Counted from the stretch's first letter, positions 38,827 through 49,228 are shown. The stretch: DNA of 64,000 nt from Sulfurimonas sp. HSL-1656 (GCF_039645585.1 NZ_CP147915.1:2480001-2544000); one strand, 5' to 3'. The notes: generated from the sequence alone by a model not told the origin. Numbers and translations are program-made.

Positions 38827-40605
38827 TTAGATACTGCACTGGCTGTCGAGCTTGTAAACTCCCAGCGATTTGCCCTTGGTGTCGACCACGTGCACCGCAC
38901 AGGCGATACAGGGGTCGAAACTGTGGATGGTACGGATGATCTCGAGCGGCTGCTCCGGATCGGCCACTTTCGTACCGATCAGGCTCGCCTCGTAGGCACC
39001 CATCCGTCCTTTGTAGTCCCGCGGACCGGCATTCCAGGTGGAGGGGACGACGGCCTGGTAGTTTGCCACTTTCCCGTCCTCGACACGGACCCAGTGCCCC
39101 AGGGAACCGCGCGGCGCTTCGGCCAGGCCCATCCCCTTGGTCTTGACACTGACCTTGTCGAAGTCGAATTCCGTCCAGGTGCGCAGGTCGCCGGCCGCCG
39201 CGTTGGCGGCGAGTTCATCGACCCACTCCATCATCACATCCGCCATCAGTTCCGTTTCGATGGCCCGGCCCGCCGTACGGCCGACGGTGCTGAAGAGCAC
39301 CGATACCGGCAGGTTGCCGCGCTTGAGGAAGTTCGTCACGTACTTCGTGATGCGTTCATCCTTGCTTGCAACCCCGACGATCATCCGGGCCAGCGGCCCG
39401 ACTTCGACGCGGGTATCGTTGTAAATAGGCGTCTTGATCCAGCTGTACTTTTCGCCGGTTTTGAGGTAGGCGATGCCGTCATCGCGCTTGTCGAGGCCCG
39501 TATATTTCGGGATCGTCTGCCCGTTGTACGGGTGCAGCGGCTCGCTCCCCTCGTACCAGGAGTGCGTGACGTCTTCGGCGATCTTCTCATGGTCGACCGC
39601 TTCGACCTTGCTCAGGTCGCCCCCGTAAACAATCCCGCTCGGGAAGAGGGTTTGCGCTTTGTAGAACCCGGTATCGTCGAGGCGGAAGTCGCCGTAGCTC
39701 ATGTAGTTGAGCAGCCCGCCGCCGGTACCGCCGACCCCTTTGCCGCCGATGAGTTCCGTAAACGTCGCTTTGGAATCCGTCGCCTCGTCGGCATACATCG
39801 TACCGGCCATGTAAACGTCCGGCAGATACGCCTGCTTGACAAACTTCGTTCCGTCGCTGAGCAGCTGCTTGAACAGTGCGATACGCGCCGGGTTCTGGAT
39901 ATCCTGGACACAGGTGACCCCGCCGACGACGATGGATTGCGGGTGCGGGTTCTTCCCGCCGAAGATCGCCTGCATCTTCGCCAGGTCGCGCTGGATATCC
40001 AGCGCCTGGAGGTAGTGTGCCACACCGATCAGGTTCTGTTCCGGGGTCAGCTTGTAGTGCTTGTTGCCCCAGTAACCGTTACCGAAGATCCCCAGGCGCC
40101 CCTGTTTGACAAACTTCGCGACACGCTCCTGGATCGCTTTGAACTCGCTCTCCCCGTCCGTATAGGGGGAAACCCCGGCCACACCGGCCCATTTACGCGC
40201 CTCTTCCGCCGTTTTGGCCGGATCGGCCGACAGGGCGGAGACGACATCGACGAAGTCCAGCGCGTGCAGGTGATAGAAGTGCACGAGGTGGTCATGCACA
40301 TAGAGCGCCCCCTGGATCAGGTTGCGCACGATCCGTGCATTTTTCGGGATAGTGATGTCAAAAGCATCCTCAACGGCCTCGATGGAACGCTGATAGTGGG
40401 TACCGGTACAGACACCGCAGATACGCATGGCCAGCAGACCGCAGTCACGCGGGTCGCGCCCCTGGAGGATCGTTTCGATCCCGCGGAACATGGTCGAGGA
40501 GCTGTAGGCATCCACGATGGTGTTGTTCTCGTCGATCACCGCCTCGATACGCAGGTGCCCCTCGATCCTTGTGATCGGGTCGACTACAATATGTCTCTTG
40601 CTCAT
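38827..40605 (-). CDS. hydB: HydB, NiFe uptake hydrogenase large subunit
   Basis: A 592-residue catalytic subunit, membrane-associated on the periplasmic side. The nickel ligands are in RICGVC (Cys63, Cys66) and DPCIACAVH (Cys566, Cys569). After His572 a 20-residue C-terminal extension follows, which a maturation protease must remove. The protein resembles group 1 respiratory uptake hydrogenases. The start codon overlaps the stop of hydA (TAATG), giving coupled translation. Confidence 0.96.
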   Translation of the reverse strand: MSKRHIVVDPITRIEGHLRIEAVIDENNTIVDAYSSSTMFRGIETILQGRDPRDCGLLAMRICGVCTGTHYQRSIEAVEDAFDITIPKNARIVRNLIQGALYVHDHLVHFYHLHALDFVDVVSALSADPAKTAEEARKWAGVAGVSPYTDGESEFKAIQERVAKFVKQGRLGIFGNGYWGNKHYKLTPEQNLIGVAHYLQALDIQRDLAKMQAIFGGKNPHPQSIVVGGVTCVQDIQNPARIALFKQLLSDGTKFVKQAYLPDVYMAGTMYADEATDSKATFTELIGGKGVGGTGGGLLNYMSYGDFRLDDTGFYKAQTLFPSGIVYGGDLSKVEAVDHEKIAEDVTHSWYEGSEPLHPYNGQTIPKYTGLDKRDDGIAYLKTGEKYSWIKTPIYNDTRVEVGPLARMIVGVASKDERITKYVTNFLKRGNLPVSVLFSTVGRTAGRAIETELMADVMMEWVDELAANAAAGDLRTWTEFDFDKVSVKTKGMGLAEAPRGSLGHWVRVEDGKVANYQAVVPSTWNAGPRDYKGRMGAYEASLIGTKVADPEQPLEIIRTIHSFDPCIACAVHVVDTKGKSLGVYKLDSQCSI

Positions 40606-41840
40606 TATCCTTCTCCTCCCTCTTCTCTCTTACCGGCTACTGCACTGGCGACCGCATGGATACCGATACCGATACCCGCCGCCGTCAGGAGACCCAGACC
40701 GAACTGGTCCACGGTCTTTTCGACACCGCCGGTCGGTGCCTTGATGTTCGCGTTGGCCATCGGCCGTTCGTACGCATATTTGTCCCAGAAGTCCGGTTCG
40801 GAACAGCCGATACAGCCGCGACCGACACCGATCGGCCAGTTGACCCCTTCGTTGTAGCGGACAATGGAACAGTTGTTGAAGGTCATCGGTCCTTTACATC
40901 CCATTTTATAGAGACAGAAGTTGTTCTTCGCGCCTTCATCGCCCCACTCTTCGACGTACTCGCCCGCATCGAAGTGTGCACGGCGTTCACAGTTGTCGTG
41001 GATACGGTATCCGAATGCGAATTTCGGACGCAGCAGGGAGTCAAGTTCCGGCACCTGCCCGGTGAGGGCATAGTGCAGGACGACACCGACCATGTTCGCC
41101 GGGTTCGCCGGGCAGGCCGGGATATTGATCACCGGTTTGCCTTTGACGACATCCATCACCCCGACGGCGCCCGTCGGGTTCGGCGCTGCAGCGGGGATAC
41201 CGCCGAAGGTCGCACAGGCACCGACCGCCACGACGGCGGCGGCATTTTCCGCGACACGGTTGAGGTGATCCAGGAAAGTCTCACCGGAGGCACCGATGGT
41301 ACACCAGTCTCTGCCCGCACCGACCGGGATGGAGCCCTCGACAAAGAGAAGGTAGTTCCCTTTGAAGTGCTCCATCGCGTCTTCGAGCTGCTTTTCCGCC
41401 TGGTGCCCTGAGGGCGCCATCAGCGACTCGTGGAATTCGAGCGAAATGATGTCGAGAACGATCTCGTCGATTTTTGGCCCGTCGCTGCGAAGCAGCGCCT
41501 CGGAGTTGCCCGCGCAGTCCTGGAGCTCGAGCCAGACGACCGGCAGACGGTTCATCAGTTCGGCGGCTTCCGCGACGAGCGGGGTGAACATCGGCGGGAG
41601 CATCAGCATCGCCGTCACCGCACTGACCCACTTCATGAATTCACGGCGATCCTGCCCCTCGTCCGTGAGCAGTGAATCGAAGTCGAGCCGGTTGACCGCC
41701 GGCTGTTCCCGGAGCGCGTCCAGACGCGCCCGACACGTATCGAACAGCTGCTGATAATAGAGATCCCCTCTGTTCGTATCTACTCTGGCACTTTTCGAGG
41801 TGAAGAGCTTCCGCACCCCATCAATTCGTTCCGCCATCAT
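40605..41840 (-). CDS. hydA: HydA, NiFe uptake hydrogenase small subunit
   Basis: A 411-residue iron-sulfur subunit that carries electrons from the NiFe site. The Tat signal RREFMK is at residues 65-70, so an unusually long leader of about 64 residues precedes it. Proximal-cluster cysteines are in ELQDCAGNSE and GACATFGG; distal and medial clusters are in CERR, CLYKMGCKGP and CSIVRY...GRGCIGCSEPDFWD. A C-terminal hydrophobic helix anchors it. RBS GAGGAGG; ATG 41840 or the next codon may be used. The 16-bp operator copy B ends 14 bases before the start. Confidence 0.95.
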   Translation of the reverse strand: MMAERIDGVRKLFTSKSARVDTNRGDLYYQQLFDTCRARLDALREQPAVNRLDFDSLLTDEGQDRREFMKWVSAVTAMLMLPPMFTPLVAEAAELMNRLPVVWLELQDCAGNSEALLRSDGPKIDEIVLDIISLEFHESLMAPSGHQAEKQLEDAMEHFKGNYLLFVEGSIPVGAGRDWCTIGASGETFLDHLNRVAENAAAVVAVGACATFGGIPAAAPNPTGAVGVMDVVKGKPVINIPACPANPANMVGVVLHYALTGQVPELDSLLRPKFAFGYRIHDNCERRAHFDAGEYVEEWGDEGAKNNFCLYKMGCKGPMTFNNCSIVRYNEGVNWPIGVGRGCIGCSEPDFWDKYAYERPMANANIKAPTGGVEKTVDQFGLGLLTAAGIGIGIHAVASAVAGKREEGGEG

Positions 41841-41853
41841 TTCCTCCTCATAA

Positions 41854-41869
41854 GTGAATGATCATTCAC
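41854..41869. promoter_or_regulatory. 16-bp palindromic operator, copy B (hydABC)
   Basis: GTGAATGATCATTCAC, a perfect 16-bp palindrome 14 bases before the hydA start codon, next to a TAGAAT box (41876-41871, minus strand) and a TTGACA (41884-41879). A protein bound here would block the hydABC promoter or transcript start. Confidence 0.7.
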
Positions 41870-42009
41870 CATTCTATGTGTCAATAACTTAAACTTATCT
41901 AAAGTTGGGCTATAGCGCCCTTCCTGCCGAATTTCCTATATATTTTCCGGACTTGCTTCTGGCATCAAAAATCCCATAAAAAGCCCTGCAGCAAAGCGTT
42001 CCCGCCGGA

Positions 42010-43317
42010 TCAGGCGACGTTCGCTTCTTCGGGCACTAATGTCTCTAAACCCTCCGGATAGCCCGGCAGAAGCGCCTGAAGCGCCACGACACTGCCGAAA
42101 ACGATGATGGCCGGACCTTCTATCGCCTCGGCGGCTCCGGCAAGTCCGCCGAGGGTCGTCACGCGTGTCTGCTGGTTCGGACGTGTCGCATTGGAGACGA
42201 TCGCCGCCGGCAATGCCGGATCAAGCCCGTGCGCCAATGCGGCATCGCGTATGGCCCCCGCTAGCGTCAAACCCATCAGGACCACGGTGGTGTGGCCGGG
42301 CAGTCCGAGCAGGTCGATCCACGACAGCTCCGTCCTTCCCCCTTCCACATGGGCCGACACGACCGAAAAGCCGGAGGCGTGCCCCCGGGCGGTCACGGGG
42401 ATGCCCGCCCCCGCCGGTCCCGCGACTGCGGATGATACGCCCGGCACCACACTGACGCGGAAGCCTTTTTCGGCCAAGTAGGTTGCCTCCTCCGCCCCGC
42501 GTCCGAAGATATAGGGGTCGCCGCTTTTCAACCTGGCAACGCTGCACCCCTTCTCCGCATACTGCACGATCATATGGTTGATCTCATCCTGCGTACGGCT
42601 GTGGCACCCCTTGCGCTTGCCCACATAGATCTTAATGCTCTTTGTCGGGATCAGGGCCAGGATCTCCTCGCTGATCAGATGATCATACAGGACAACATCA
42701 GCCTCTTTTATAATATGATACGCCTTGAGCGTCAACAGTTCCACATCCCCGGGACCGCACCCTACCAGGGAGACGCCGGCGAGCAGACGGCCGGCTGCTT
42801 TGCGCGTCGCAGCGGCATCGACCATCCCCCCGGAACGTTCACCGGCTTTCTCCCGTGCGAGCTGTTCAAGCTGCAGCGGCAGCACGCGCCGTATCTTGTC
42901 CCGGACACACTGCGTCAGCGTCGGGCTCGCCCCGTCACTCGAGACGGCGATCTTGAGCGGCCCGTAGTGCAGTAGGGAAGCGAAGTAGAAGTCACACAGC
43001 GACGGGACGTCGACAATGTTAAGCAAAAAGCCCCTTGCAGCTTTCAGATCGGTCAGCATCTTCGTCACGGCGTTGTTGCCGGTAGCGTCAATGACCACCG
43101 ATGCCCTCTTCAAATCGCCGGCTGTCACTTTTTTGCGTAACACTCTGTGCAAAGGCACGCCTGCAAAGCCGGCATGGACGGAGGGTGCAATCACCGTCGC
43201 CGCAATCCCGTTGGCCGCCAGGACTTCCGCTTTGTGCAGCCCCACTTTTCCCGCACCGATGAGGACGACCCCGCCCTCCTTCGGTTTAAGCAGTACCGGA
43301 AGCGACGCCGTTTTCAT
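42010..43317 (-). CDS. cysG: Siroheme synthase CysG (fused)
   Basis: A 435-residue fusion. The N-terminal half is the CysG-B type precorrin-2 dehydrogenase/ferrochelatase (VVLIGAGKVGLHKAEVL; SSDGASPTLTQCVRDKIR). The C-terminal half is the uroporphyrinogen-III methyltransferase (VSLVGCGPGDVELLTLKAYH; LKSGDPYIFGRGAEE; VVPGVSSAVAGPAGAGIP). It makes the sirohaem needed by the sulfite reductase two genes upstream. The start is ATG 43317; the longer upstream frame overlaps the preceding gene deeply and has no RBS. Confidence 0.92.
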   Translation of the reverse strand: MKTASLPVLLKPKEGGVVLIGAGKVGLHKAEVLAANGIAATVIAPSVHAGFAGVPLHRVLRKKVTAGDLKRASVVIDATGNNAVTKMLTDLKAARGFLLNIVDVPSLCDFYFASLLHYGPLKIAVSSDGASPTLTQCVRDKIRRVLPLQLEQLAREKAGERSGGMVDAAATRKAAGRLLAGVSLVGCGPGDVELLTLKAYHIIKEADVVLYDHLISEEILALIPTKSIKIYVGKRKGCHSRTQDEINHMIVQYAEKGCSVARLKSGDPYIFGRGAEEATYLAEKGFRVSVVPGVSSAVAGPAGAGIPVTARGHASGFSVVSAHVEGGRTELSWIDLLGLPGHTTVVLMGLTLAGAIRDAALAHGLDPALPAAIVSNATRPNQQTRVTTLGGLAGAAEAIEGPAIIVFGSVVALQALLPGYPEGLETLVPEEANVA

Positions 43318-44632
43318 GTTTCTCTCCCAAACTCCGAACTGTTTTTCGGATCGATGCAAGCAGGTAGTCGATATCGGCGATCTCCTGCGAATAGTGAATG
43401 CTGATGCGCACCCATCCAGGGCGTGTCTCCAGCTCCGCATCATCCGCCAGCCCGAGCAGATCGTGCCCGTACGGGCCCGCGCACGAACAGCCCGCACGGG
43501 TCTGGACCCCCCACTTTTCCGAGAGCCCGGCACACAGGGCATACGGATCGATCCCTTCTATATTAAAAGAGACGATCCCCAGGTTCTCTTTTTCAAGGTC
43601 CCCGTATACCGTACAGCCCGGGACGGCGGTCAGCCCGGAGAGCAGATAGTCCGTCAGCTGCTTTTTGCGGTTTTTGATCCAGGCAAAGCCCAGTTCGTTA
43701 CGCAGCTGGTAGGCGAGCGCGGCACGGATGAGCTGCAGGATCCCCGGCGTCCCCGCATCCTCGCGGGTCTCCTTCTCGTCGATGAAGCGGTGCTCGCTGC
43801 GGTTCACGTACGTCACGGTACCCCCGCCGGCGAACGTCGGCGCGACCGCCTCGTCGATGAACGACTTCCGGATGACCAGCAGCCCGCATGATCCCGGTCC
43901 CCCGAGCAGCTTGTGCGGCGAGAGGAACATGGCATCGTAGAGTTTGCTGGGCACGTTCATGTACGGCGACGATGCGGCCGCGTCGAAGCAGACCATGGCG
44001 CCGTATTTCCGCAACAGACGCGAGATGCGCTGATAGGGGGTAACGATCCCCGTCACGTTCGACGCGATACAGAACGCCCCGATCACCTCCCGGTGCCGGT
44101 TCGCCTGCAGCAGTATCTCCATGTACTCCAGGTCGATCTCCCCCTCGGCGTTGAAGCCGATGCGCACGGTGTCGCAAATCCCTTCGCGGTAGCTGATCTC
44201 GTTCGAATGGTGCTCGTAGGGACCGACGATGACCAGCGGCCGCTTCTGGGGCCGTACCCGGACAATGCAGCGCTTGCGCGTCGCCGGCGGGATGTAGACC
44301 CCCAGAATCTCCTGCAGGCGCTTGATCGCCGATGTCGCACCGCAGCCGCAGGGCAAAACGGCAAAGGCGTCGTCCAGCCCCAGCAGCGTTTTGAGCTGCT
44401 CCCGGGCCCCGTTATAGTAATGTTCCGTCACCGCCGCCATCGATGCTTCTTTCGAATGGGTGTTCGCATAGGTCTCCAGGACCTCCCGCAGCCGTGACTC
44501 GATCGGTTCGAACGCCAGCCCCGACGCGGTGTAGTCAAAATAGTGCCTCTTGTGGCGGCCGATGGTCTGCTCCCCGACGAAGGTCTTGCGGTTCCCCCGT
44601 TTAAGCAACGGCCGAAATAGCGCTTGTGTCAT
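43286..44632 (-). CDS. Class V aminotransferase, cysteine-desulfurase-like
   Basis: A 448-residue PLP enzyme. HYFDYTASGLAFEPI is the N-terminal substrate/PLP region, FDAAASSPYMN carries the PLP-ring Asp, and FLSPHKLLGGPGSCG contains the Schiff-base lysine. WGVQTRAGCSCAGPYGHD holds cysteines in the place of the desulfurase active-site loop. It overlaps both neighbours (32 bp each), so it is embedded in the cysteine operon. A role in mobilising cysteine or selenocysteine sulfur is likely, but it differs from classical IscS/NifS. Confidence 0.75.
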   Translation of the reverse strand: MTQALFRPLLKRGNRKTFVGEQTIGRHKRHYFDYTASGLAFEPIESRLREVLETYANTHSKEASMAAVTEHYYNGAREQLKTLLGLDDAFAVLPCGCGATSAIKRLQEILGVYIPPATRKRCIVRVRPQKRPLVIVGPYEHHSNEISYREGICDTVRIGFNAEGEIDLEYMEILLQANRHREVIGAFCIASNVTGIVTPYQRISRLLRKYGAMVCFDAAASSPYMNVPSKLYDAMFLSPHKLLGGPGSCGLLVIRKSFIDEAVAPTFAGGGTVTYVNRSEHRFIDEKETREDAGTPGILQLIRAALAYQLRNELGFAWIKNRKKQLTDYLLSGLTAVPGCTVYGDLEKENLGIVSFNIEGIDPYALCAGLSEKWGVQTRAGCSCAGPYGHDLLGLADDAELETRPGWVRISIHYSQEIADIDYLLASIRKTVRSLGEKHENGVASGTA

Positions 44633-46184
44633 AAGCCTGCTCCCGTAAAAATGCTCCGAATGTTTCATACCCACTGCCAAGATACTGCAGCAGCAGGCAC
44701 TCTATGATCCCGGCCGCCTCTTCGGGCGCCACCTTGATGCCGCTCTTTTCGCCTAACGCACTGCGCTCCCCCTCCAGGTGGCCGCCGAAGATCAGCTCGA
44801 AACCGCTGATCCGCCGCTCCCCGCGCTTGAGCACCGTCCCGACGAACCCGATGTCGACGATGTGCGGATGCGCACAGGCGTTCGGACAGCCGTTGACGCT
44901 GATCGAAACGGGCTCGGTGAAGTCGGGGAACCGTGCATTCAGGTAGTCGACGATCTCCCGCGCCAGCTCCTTCGTTTCGCTGATGGCGAACTTACAGAAG
45001 TTCAGCCCCGTACACGCCAGCGTTCGCGCCTTGAAAGGGGTGGGGTTGGGTGACAGCCCGGCCTGCTCCAGCTCTCCGGTCATGGCACCGACCCGGCTCT
45101 CGGGGACGTCGAGCACGACGAGGTTCTGCGTCGTCGTGAACTTTGCCCTTTCGGCACGGTGGCGCTGCATCGCCTTGGCCAGCCGCAGCAGCCCGCCCCC
45201 GCCGATGCGCCCCGACGTCACGGCACAGCCGATGTAGCTCCTGCCCTCGACGCTGCTCGCATGGGCACCGAAATGGCCCCGCAGGGCGTAGGGCGTATAG
45301 GCCCGGGCCTGCGGCGGCAGCAGCTCGAATCCCAGCAGTGTATGAAGCTGTGCGACGAAGGCGTCAAGCCCCCAGGCGTCGACAAGGTGACCCAGGCGGG
45401 CCTTGGAACGGTTTTCGCGGTTCCCCTCGTCGCGGTACAGGGTCGCCACCGCTTCGGCGATGGGGACGACCTGCTCCGCCGTCGCATACCCGATATGCGA
45501 GGCGATGCGCCGGTTTTTTGCCAGCCCGCCCCCGACGCTGACGTCAAAGAGCACCCGGCCTGACGGGTGGTCGACCGCCGTAAAGCTCAGGTCCTGTATC
45601 TCGTGGGAGATACAGTGGTTGCGGCAGCCGCTGATACCGATCTTGAACTTGCGCGGCAGGTTCGAAAAATCCCGGTTGTCCCGGAACAGCGCGTTGACCG
45701 CCCTGACCAGCGGGCGTACGTCTGAGACCGCCCCGTGGTCGATGCCGTCCACCGGGCAGCTCACGACGTTGCGCGGGCAGTCGCCCGCGGCCATCTTCGT
45801 ACTGAGGCCGACGTGCTCGAGCAGGGCGAATATCACCGGCAGATGCCGCACCTCGATCCAGTGGAACTGCAGATCCTGACGTGTCGTGATATCGGCGGTA
45901 CTCCGCGCATAGGTGTTTGAAATATACCCCAGCGTTTTGAGCTGATCGGTCGTCACCTCCCCCGCCTCGAGCTTGACCCGCAGCATGAAATAGAGCGTCG
46001 GGTCCTCCTCGTCCTGGAGGTTCCTGTTCTGGGTGTAAAGCCCGTACCATTTAAACCGGTCGATATCGTCGGGATGCGGGTCGCTGCCGCTTCGGGCATA
46101 CTCCGCGATCGCGCCGATGACGTCCAGGCCGTCCTTCTCGCGCTTGATGCGCTCCACGCGCTGCGCTTTCGTTTCGGATGCCAT
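44601..46184 (-). CDS. Nitrite/sulfite reductase (sirohaem, [4Fe-4S])
   Basis: A 527-residue sirohaem-dependent reductase with the two-fold repeated ferredoxin-type architecture: first repeat with QFHWIEVRHLP, MAAGDCPRNVVSCPVDG and GCRNHC, second repeat with CTGLNFCKFAISETKE and NGCPNACAHPH, the last two providing the four cluster/sirohaem cysteines. Placement between cysN and the desulfurase-like gene, and before cysG, argues for an assimilatory sulfite reductase of the NirA/Sir type and not for nitrite reduction. Confidence 0.88.
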   Translation of the reverse strand: MASETKAQRVERIKREKDGLDVIGAIAEYARSGSDPHPDDIDRFKWYGLYTQNRNLQDEEDPTLYFMLRVKLEAGEVTTDQLKTLGYISNTYARSTADITTRQDLQFHWIEVRHLPVIFALLEHVGLSTKMAAGDCPRNVVSCPVDGIDHGAVSDVRPLVRAVNALFRDNRDFSNLPRKFKIGISGCRNHCISHEIQDLSFTAVDHPSGRVLFDVSVGGGLAKNRRIASHIGYATAEQVVPIAEAVATLYRDEGNRENRSKARLGHLVDAWGLDAFVAQLHTLLGFELLPPQARAYTPYALRGHFGAHASSVEGRSYIGCAVTSGRIGGGGLLRLAKAMQRHRAERAKFTTTQNLVVLDVPESRVGAMTGELEQAGLSPNPTPFKARTLACTGLNFCKFAISETKELAREIVDYLNARFPDFTEPVSISVNGCPNACAHPHIVDIGFVGTVLKRGERRISGFELIFGGHLEGERSALGEKSGIKVAPEEAAGIIECLLLQYLGSGYETFGAFLREQAYDTSAISAVA

Positions 46185-46194
46185 GCATCACCTC

Positions 46195-47601
46195 CTATGC
46201 AATCGCTTTGGCTTCCCAGTGCGGGAAGTGTCTGCGTATCAGGGCGTTGAGTTCCGCCTCGAACGATGCGGCCGCCGTTTCCGGCAGCACCTGCTCCTCC
46301 GCCGCCGCGACGATCATGCCGGCGGCCGACGTGTTGTTACTGACGCGGTCGATCAAAATGAAGCTGCCCGTATAGCGGTTCGCTTCGTACGGATCGAACG
46401 CGATCGGGGCCCCCAGGGCAAGCCGCACCCGGGCGATCCCGTTGAGCCCGAGGGCGGACGCTTCATGCTCCGTGAGGGTATTGACATCGTACTGGTGGTC
46501 GATCGCCTCCACCCGTGCCGCCACCGTTGTCGCCGCGCGCTTGAGCGTGTAGGTCCTACCGATCTCGAGCGGCGTCTCGTCCATCCAGACCAGCTCCGCA
46601 ATGAGCTTCCCGGCAAGCGCGATCTCGGCGTCGCCGCCGACGAGGATGTCGCCGCGGCTGATATCGATCTCGTCTTCAAGGGTCAGCGTCACGGCGTTGT
46701 CCGCCTCTGCGACCGCCAGTTCGCCCTCAAAGGTGACGATCGAACGTACCCGCGACCGTTTGCCCGACGGCACCACCCTGACGGTGTCGCCTTTGCGGAT
46801 CGCACCGGAGGCTACGGTCCCGGCAAAGCCGCGGAAGTCGGAGGAGGGCCGGTTGACGTACTGCACCGGAAAACGGAAAGGCGCCCCGTCGGCCTGCGTG
46901 TCCAGTTCGGCCGTTTCGAGCAGTTCGAGCAGCGTCGCGCCCTCGTACCACGGCATGCGTGCCGAACGCTCCACGACGTTGTCCCCCTCCAGCGCCGAGA
47001 GCGGGATCACCGACACCTCGGCGATGTCCAGGCCCGCCGCGAACGCCATATACTCCTGCCGGATCGCTTCGAAGCGCCCCTCGGAGCAATCGACGAGGTC
47101 CATCTTGTTCACTGCGACGATCACCCGGGTGATCCCCAGCAGCCGTACAATGAATGAATGGCGCCGCGTCTGCGTCTGGATGCCGTAACGGGCGTCGATC
47201 AGGATAATCGCCAGGTCGGCGGTCGACGCGCCCGTCGCCATGTTCCGCGTGTACTGCTCGTGCCCCGGGGTGTCCGCAATGATGAACTTGCGCTTGTCGG
47301 TGGCAAAATAGCGGTACGCGACGTCGATGGTAATCCCCTGCTCGCGTTCGCTCTGCAGACCGTCGACGAGCAGGGCCAGGTCGACCCGCTCGCCCGTCGT
47401 TCCGGACTTGCGGCTCTCCTTCGTGATCGCCGCGAGCTGGTCTTCGAAGATCATCTTCGTATCGTGCAGCAACCGGCCGATGAGGGTGCTTTTCCCGTCA
47501 TCCACGCTGCCGCAGGTGATGAACCGGAGCAGCTCCTTGTTTTCGTGTTCATGCAGGTAGCGCTCGATGTCCGAGGCTATCAGTCTCTCTTGTGCTTCCA
47601 T
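46195..47601 (-). CDS. cysN: CysN, sulfate adenylyltransferase GTPase subunit
   Basis: A 468-residue EF-Tu-like GTPase. The P-loop is [10 protein letters not shown], switch II is [11 protein letters not shown], and NKMDL is the guanine motif. It activates the CysD subunit to form APS from sulfate and ATP. Length is normal and no APS-kinase (CysC) domain is fused. The start overlaps the cysD stop (TAATG). Confidence 0.95.
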   Translation of the reverse strand: MEAQERLIASDIERYLHEHENKELLRFITCGSVDDGKSTLIGRLLHDTKMIFEDQLAAITKESRKSGTTGERVDLALLVDGLQSEREQGITIDVAYRYFATDKRKFIIADTPGHEQYTRNMATGASTADLAIILIDARYGIQTQTRRHSFIVRLLGITRVIVAVNKMDLVDCSEGRFEAIRQEYMAFAAGLDIAEVSVIPLSALEGDNVVERSARMPWYEGATLLELLETAELDTQADGAPFRFPVQYVNRPSSDFRGFAGTVASGAIRKGDTVRVVPSGKRSRVRSIVTFEGELAVAEADNAVTLTLEDEIDISRGDILVGGDAEIALAGKLIAELVWMDETPLEIGRTYTLKRAATTVAARVEAIDHQYDVNTLTEHEASALGLNGIARVRLALGAPIAFDPYEANRYTGSFILIDRVSNNTSAAGMIVAAAEEQVLPETAAASFEAELNALIRRHFPHWEAKAIA

Positions 47602-48512
47602 TAGAAATATCCTTCCATTTTCTTCTTCTCCATGGAACCGGCCTGATCGCTGTCGATCACCCGCCCCTGGCGTTCGCTGGTCTTCGCCAGCAGCATCTCC
47701 TGAATGATCTCCGGCAGCGTCGTCGCCGTCGAAGCGACCGCGCCGGTCAGCGGGTAGCAGCCGAGCGTCCGGAATCGCACGCTCTCGAGGCGGGGTTCTT
47801 CCCCCTCCTGCAGCGGCATCCGGTCGTCGTCGACCATGATTTTCACGCCGTCGCGCTCCACGACGGGGCGCTCCTTCGCAAAATAGAGCGGGACGATCGG
47901 GATCTGTTCAAGGTAGATGTACTGCCAGATATCCAGCTCCGTCCAGTTCGACAGCGGGAAGACCCGGATGCTCTCGCCCCTGCGGATACTGCCGTTGTAG
48001 ACGTTCCACAGCTCGGGACGCTGGTTTTTCGGGTCCCAGCGGTGGTTCGCATCGCGGAAGGAGTAGATCCGCTCCTTCGCGCGGCTCTTCTCCTCGTCGC
48101 GGCGTGCGCCGCCGAAGACGGCATCAAACCCGTACTTCTCAAGCGCCTGCTTCAGCCCCTCGGTCTTCATCACGTCCGTATGTACCGCGCTGCCGTGGGT
48201 AAAGGGACCGATGCCGCGGGCAACGCCCTCTTCGTTGACGTGGACCAGCAGCTCCAGCCCCAGCGCGTCGATCCGGCTGTCGCGGAACGCGATCATCTCC
48301 CTGAACTTCCAGGTCGTATCCACATGCAGCAGCGGGAAAGGCAGCTTGGCCGGGTAGAACGCCTTGAGCGCCAGGTGCAGCATCACCGAAGAGTCCTTCC
48401 CGATGCTGTAGAGCATGGCCGGGTTGTCGAACTCGGCCGCGACTTCGCGCATGATGTGGATCGCCTCCGCCTCCAGTTTCCTCAGATGGGTGCGACGTTG
48501 TCTGTCAATCAT
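47601..48512 (-). CDS. cysD: CysD, sulfate adenylyltransferase subunit 2
   Basis: A 303-residue PP-loop (ATP pyrophosphatase family) protein; [19 protein letters not shown] is the signature loop and [16 protein letters not shown] is typical of CysD. It forms APS with CysN. It is followed by cysN with overlapping stop and start codons, and lies three bases after cysH. Confidence 0.95.
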   Translation of the reverse strand: MIDRQRRTHLRKLEAEAIHIMREVAAEFDNPAMLYSIGKDSSVMLHLALKAFYPAKLPFPLLHVDTTWKFREMIAFRDSRIDALGLELLVHVNEEGVARGIGPFTHGSAVHTDVMKTEGLKQALEKYGFDAVFGGARRDEEKSRAKERIYSFRDANHRWDPKNQRPELWNVYNGSIRRGESIRVFPLSNWTELDIWQYIYLEQIPIVPLYFAKERPVVERDGVKIMVDDDRMPLQEGEEPRLESVRFRTLGCYPLTGAVASTATTLPEIIQEMLLAKTSERQGRVIDSDQAGSMEKKKMEGYF

Positions 48513-48515
48513 TGT

Positions 48516-49220
48516 TTACTCCTTTCGGTGCAGTCCGCACTCTTTGTGTTCGGGTGACTCCCACCACCAGCGTCCCGAGCGGATATCGTCGCCCGGGACG
48601 ACGGCCCGGGTACACGGCGCACAGCCGATACTCGGGTACCCGTGGTCGTGCAGCCGGTTGTAGGGCACGCCGTTGGCGTGGATATGTGCCCACACTTCCG
48701 CCTCGCTCCACTCGATGAGCGGGTTGAGTTTCAGCAGGCCGTTGGCCTCGTCGTGTTCGACCAGGCGCATCGATTCGCGGGTCGGGGACTGCTCCCGCCG
48801 CAGCCCCGTGATCCAGACCTCCATACCCCGAAGCGCGCGTCTCAGCGGCGCGATCTTCCGGGCATGGCAGCAGCGTTTACGGTTGTCGACGCTGTCGTAA
48901 AAGCCGTTGATTCCCTGCGCTTTGTAGAGCGCCTCCACATCGGAAGGGTCGGGGAAATAGACGTCGATGTTCACCCCGTACTTTTGGTTCGTTCTGTCCA
49001 TGACGTCGTAGGTCTCATACGGCAGCCGGCCCGTGTCGATCGTAAAAACCCCGATCTGCTCCCGGTGCGGCTGCAGCAGATGCGTCAGGACCTGGTCCTC
49101 CGCCCCGAAACTCGAGGCCAGCGCGATCCGTCCGCCGTACTGCTGCGCGAAATACGCCAGCACCTCATCGGCGCTGCTTCCCGCCAGACGGCGGTTCAAT
49201 GTTTCAATGTGCTTTTGCAT
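48516..49220 (-). CDS. cysH: Adenylyl-sulfate (APS) reductase CysH
   Basis: A 234-residue PAPS/APS reductase family member. SSFGAEDQVLTHLL is the PP-loop and KECGLH at the C-terminus contains the catalytic cysteine. The iron-sulfur type is shown by KRCCHARK plus CAPC, which together give the four cluster cysteines of APS reductases. It therefore should reduce APS directly, which fits the absence of an APS kinase gene in the operon. Confidence 0.92.
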   Translation of the reverse strand: MQKHIETLNRRLAGSSADEVLAYFAQQYGGRIALASSFGAEDQVLTHLLQPHREQIGVFTIDTGRLPYETYDVMDRTNQKYGVNIDVYFPDPSDVEALYKAQGINGFYDSVDNRKRCCHARKIAPLRRALRGMEVWITGLRREQSPTRESMRLVEHDEANGLLKLNPLIEWSEAEVWAHIHANGVPYNRLHDHGYPSIGCAPCTRAVVPGDDIRSGRWWWESPEHKECGLHRKE

Positions 49221-49228
49221 GCCGTCTC

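Noticed and set aside
38311..40857. Plus-strand open frame of about 850 codons
   Set aside because: Antisense shadow of hydB and hydC; no RBS or recognisable domain.
41854..41869. The palindrome at hydA as a DnaA-box pair
   Set aside because: It contains TCATTCAC in both orientations, which resembles some Helicobacter DnaA boxes, but the matched copies at three other promoters and the neighbouring TetR gene fit an operator better. This alternative is not excluded.
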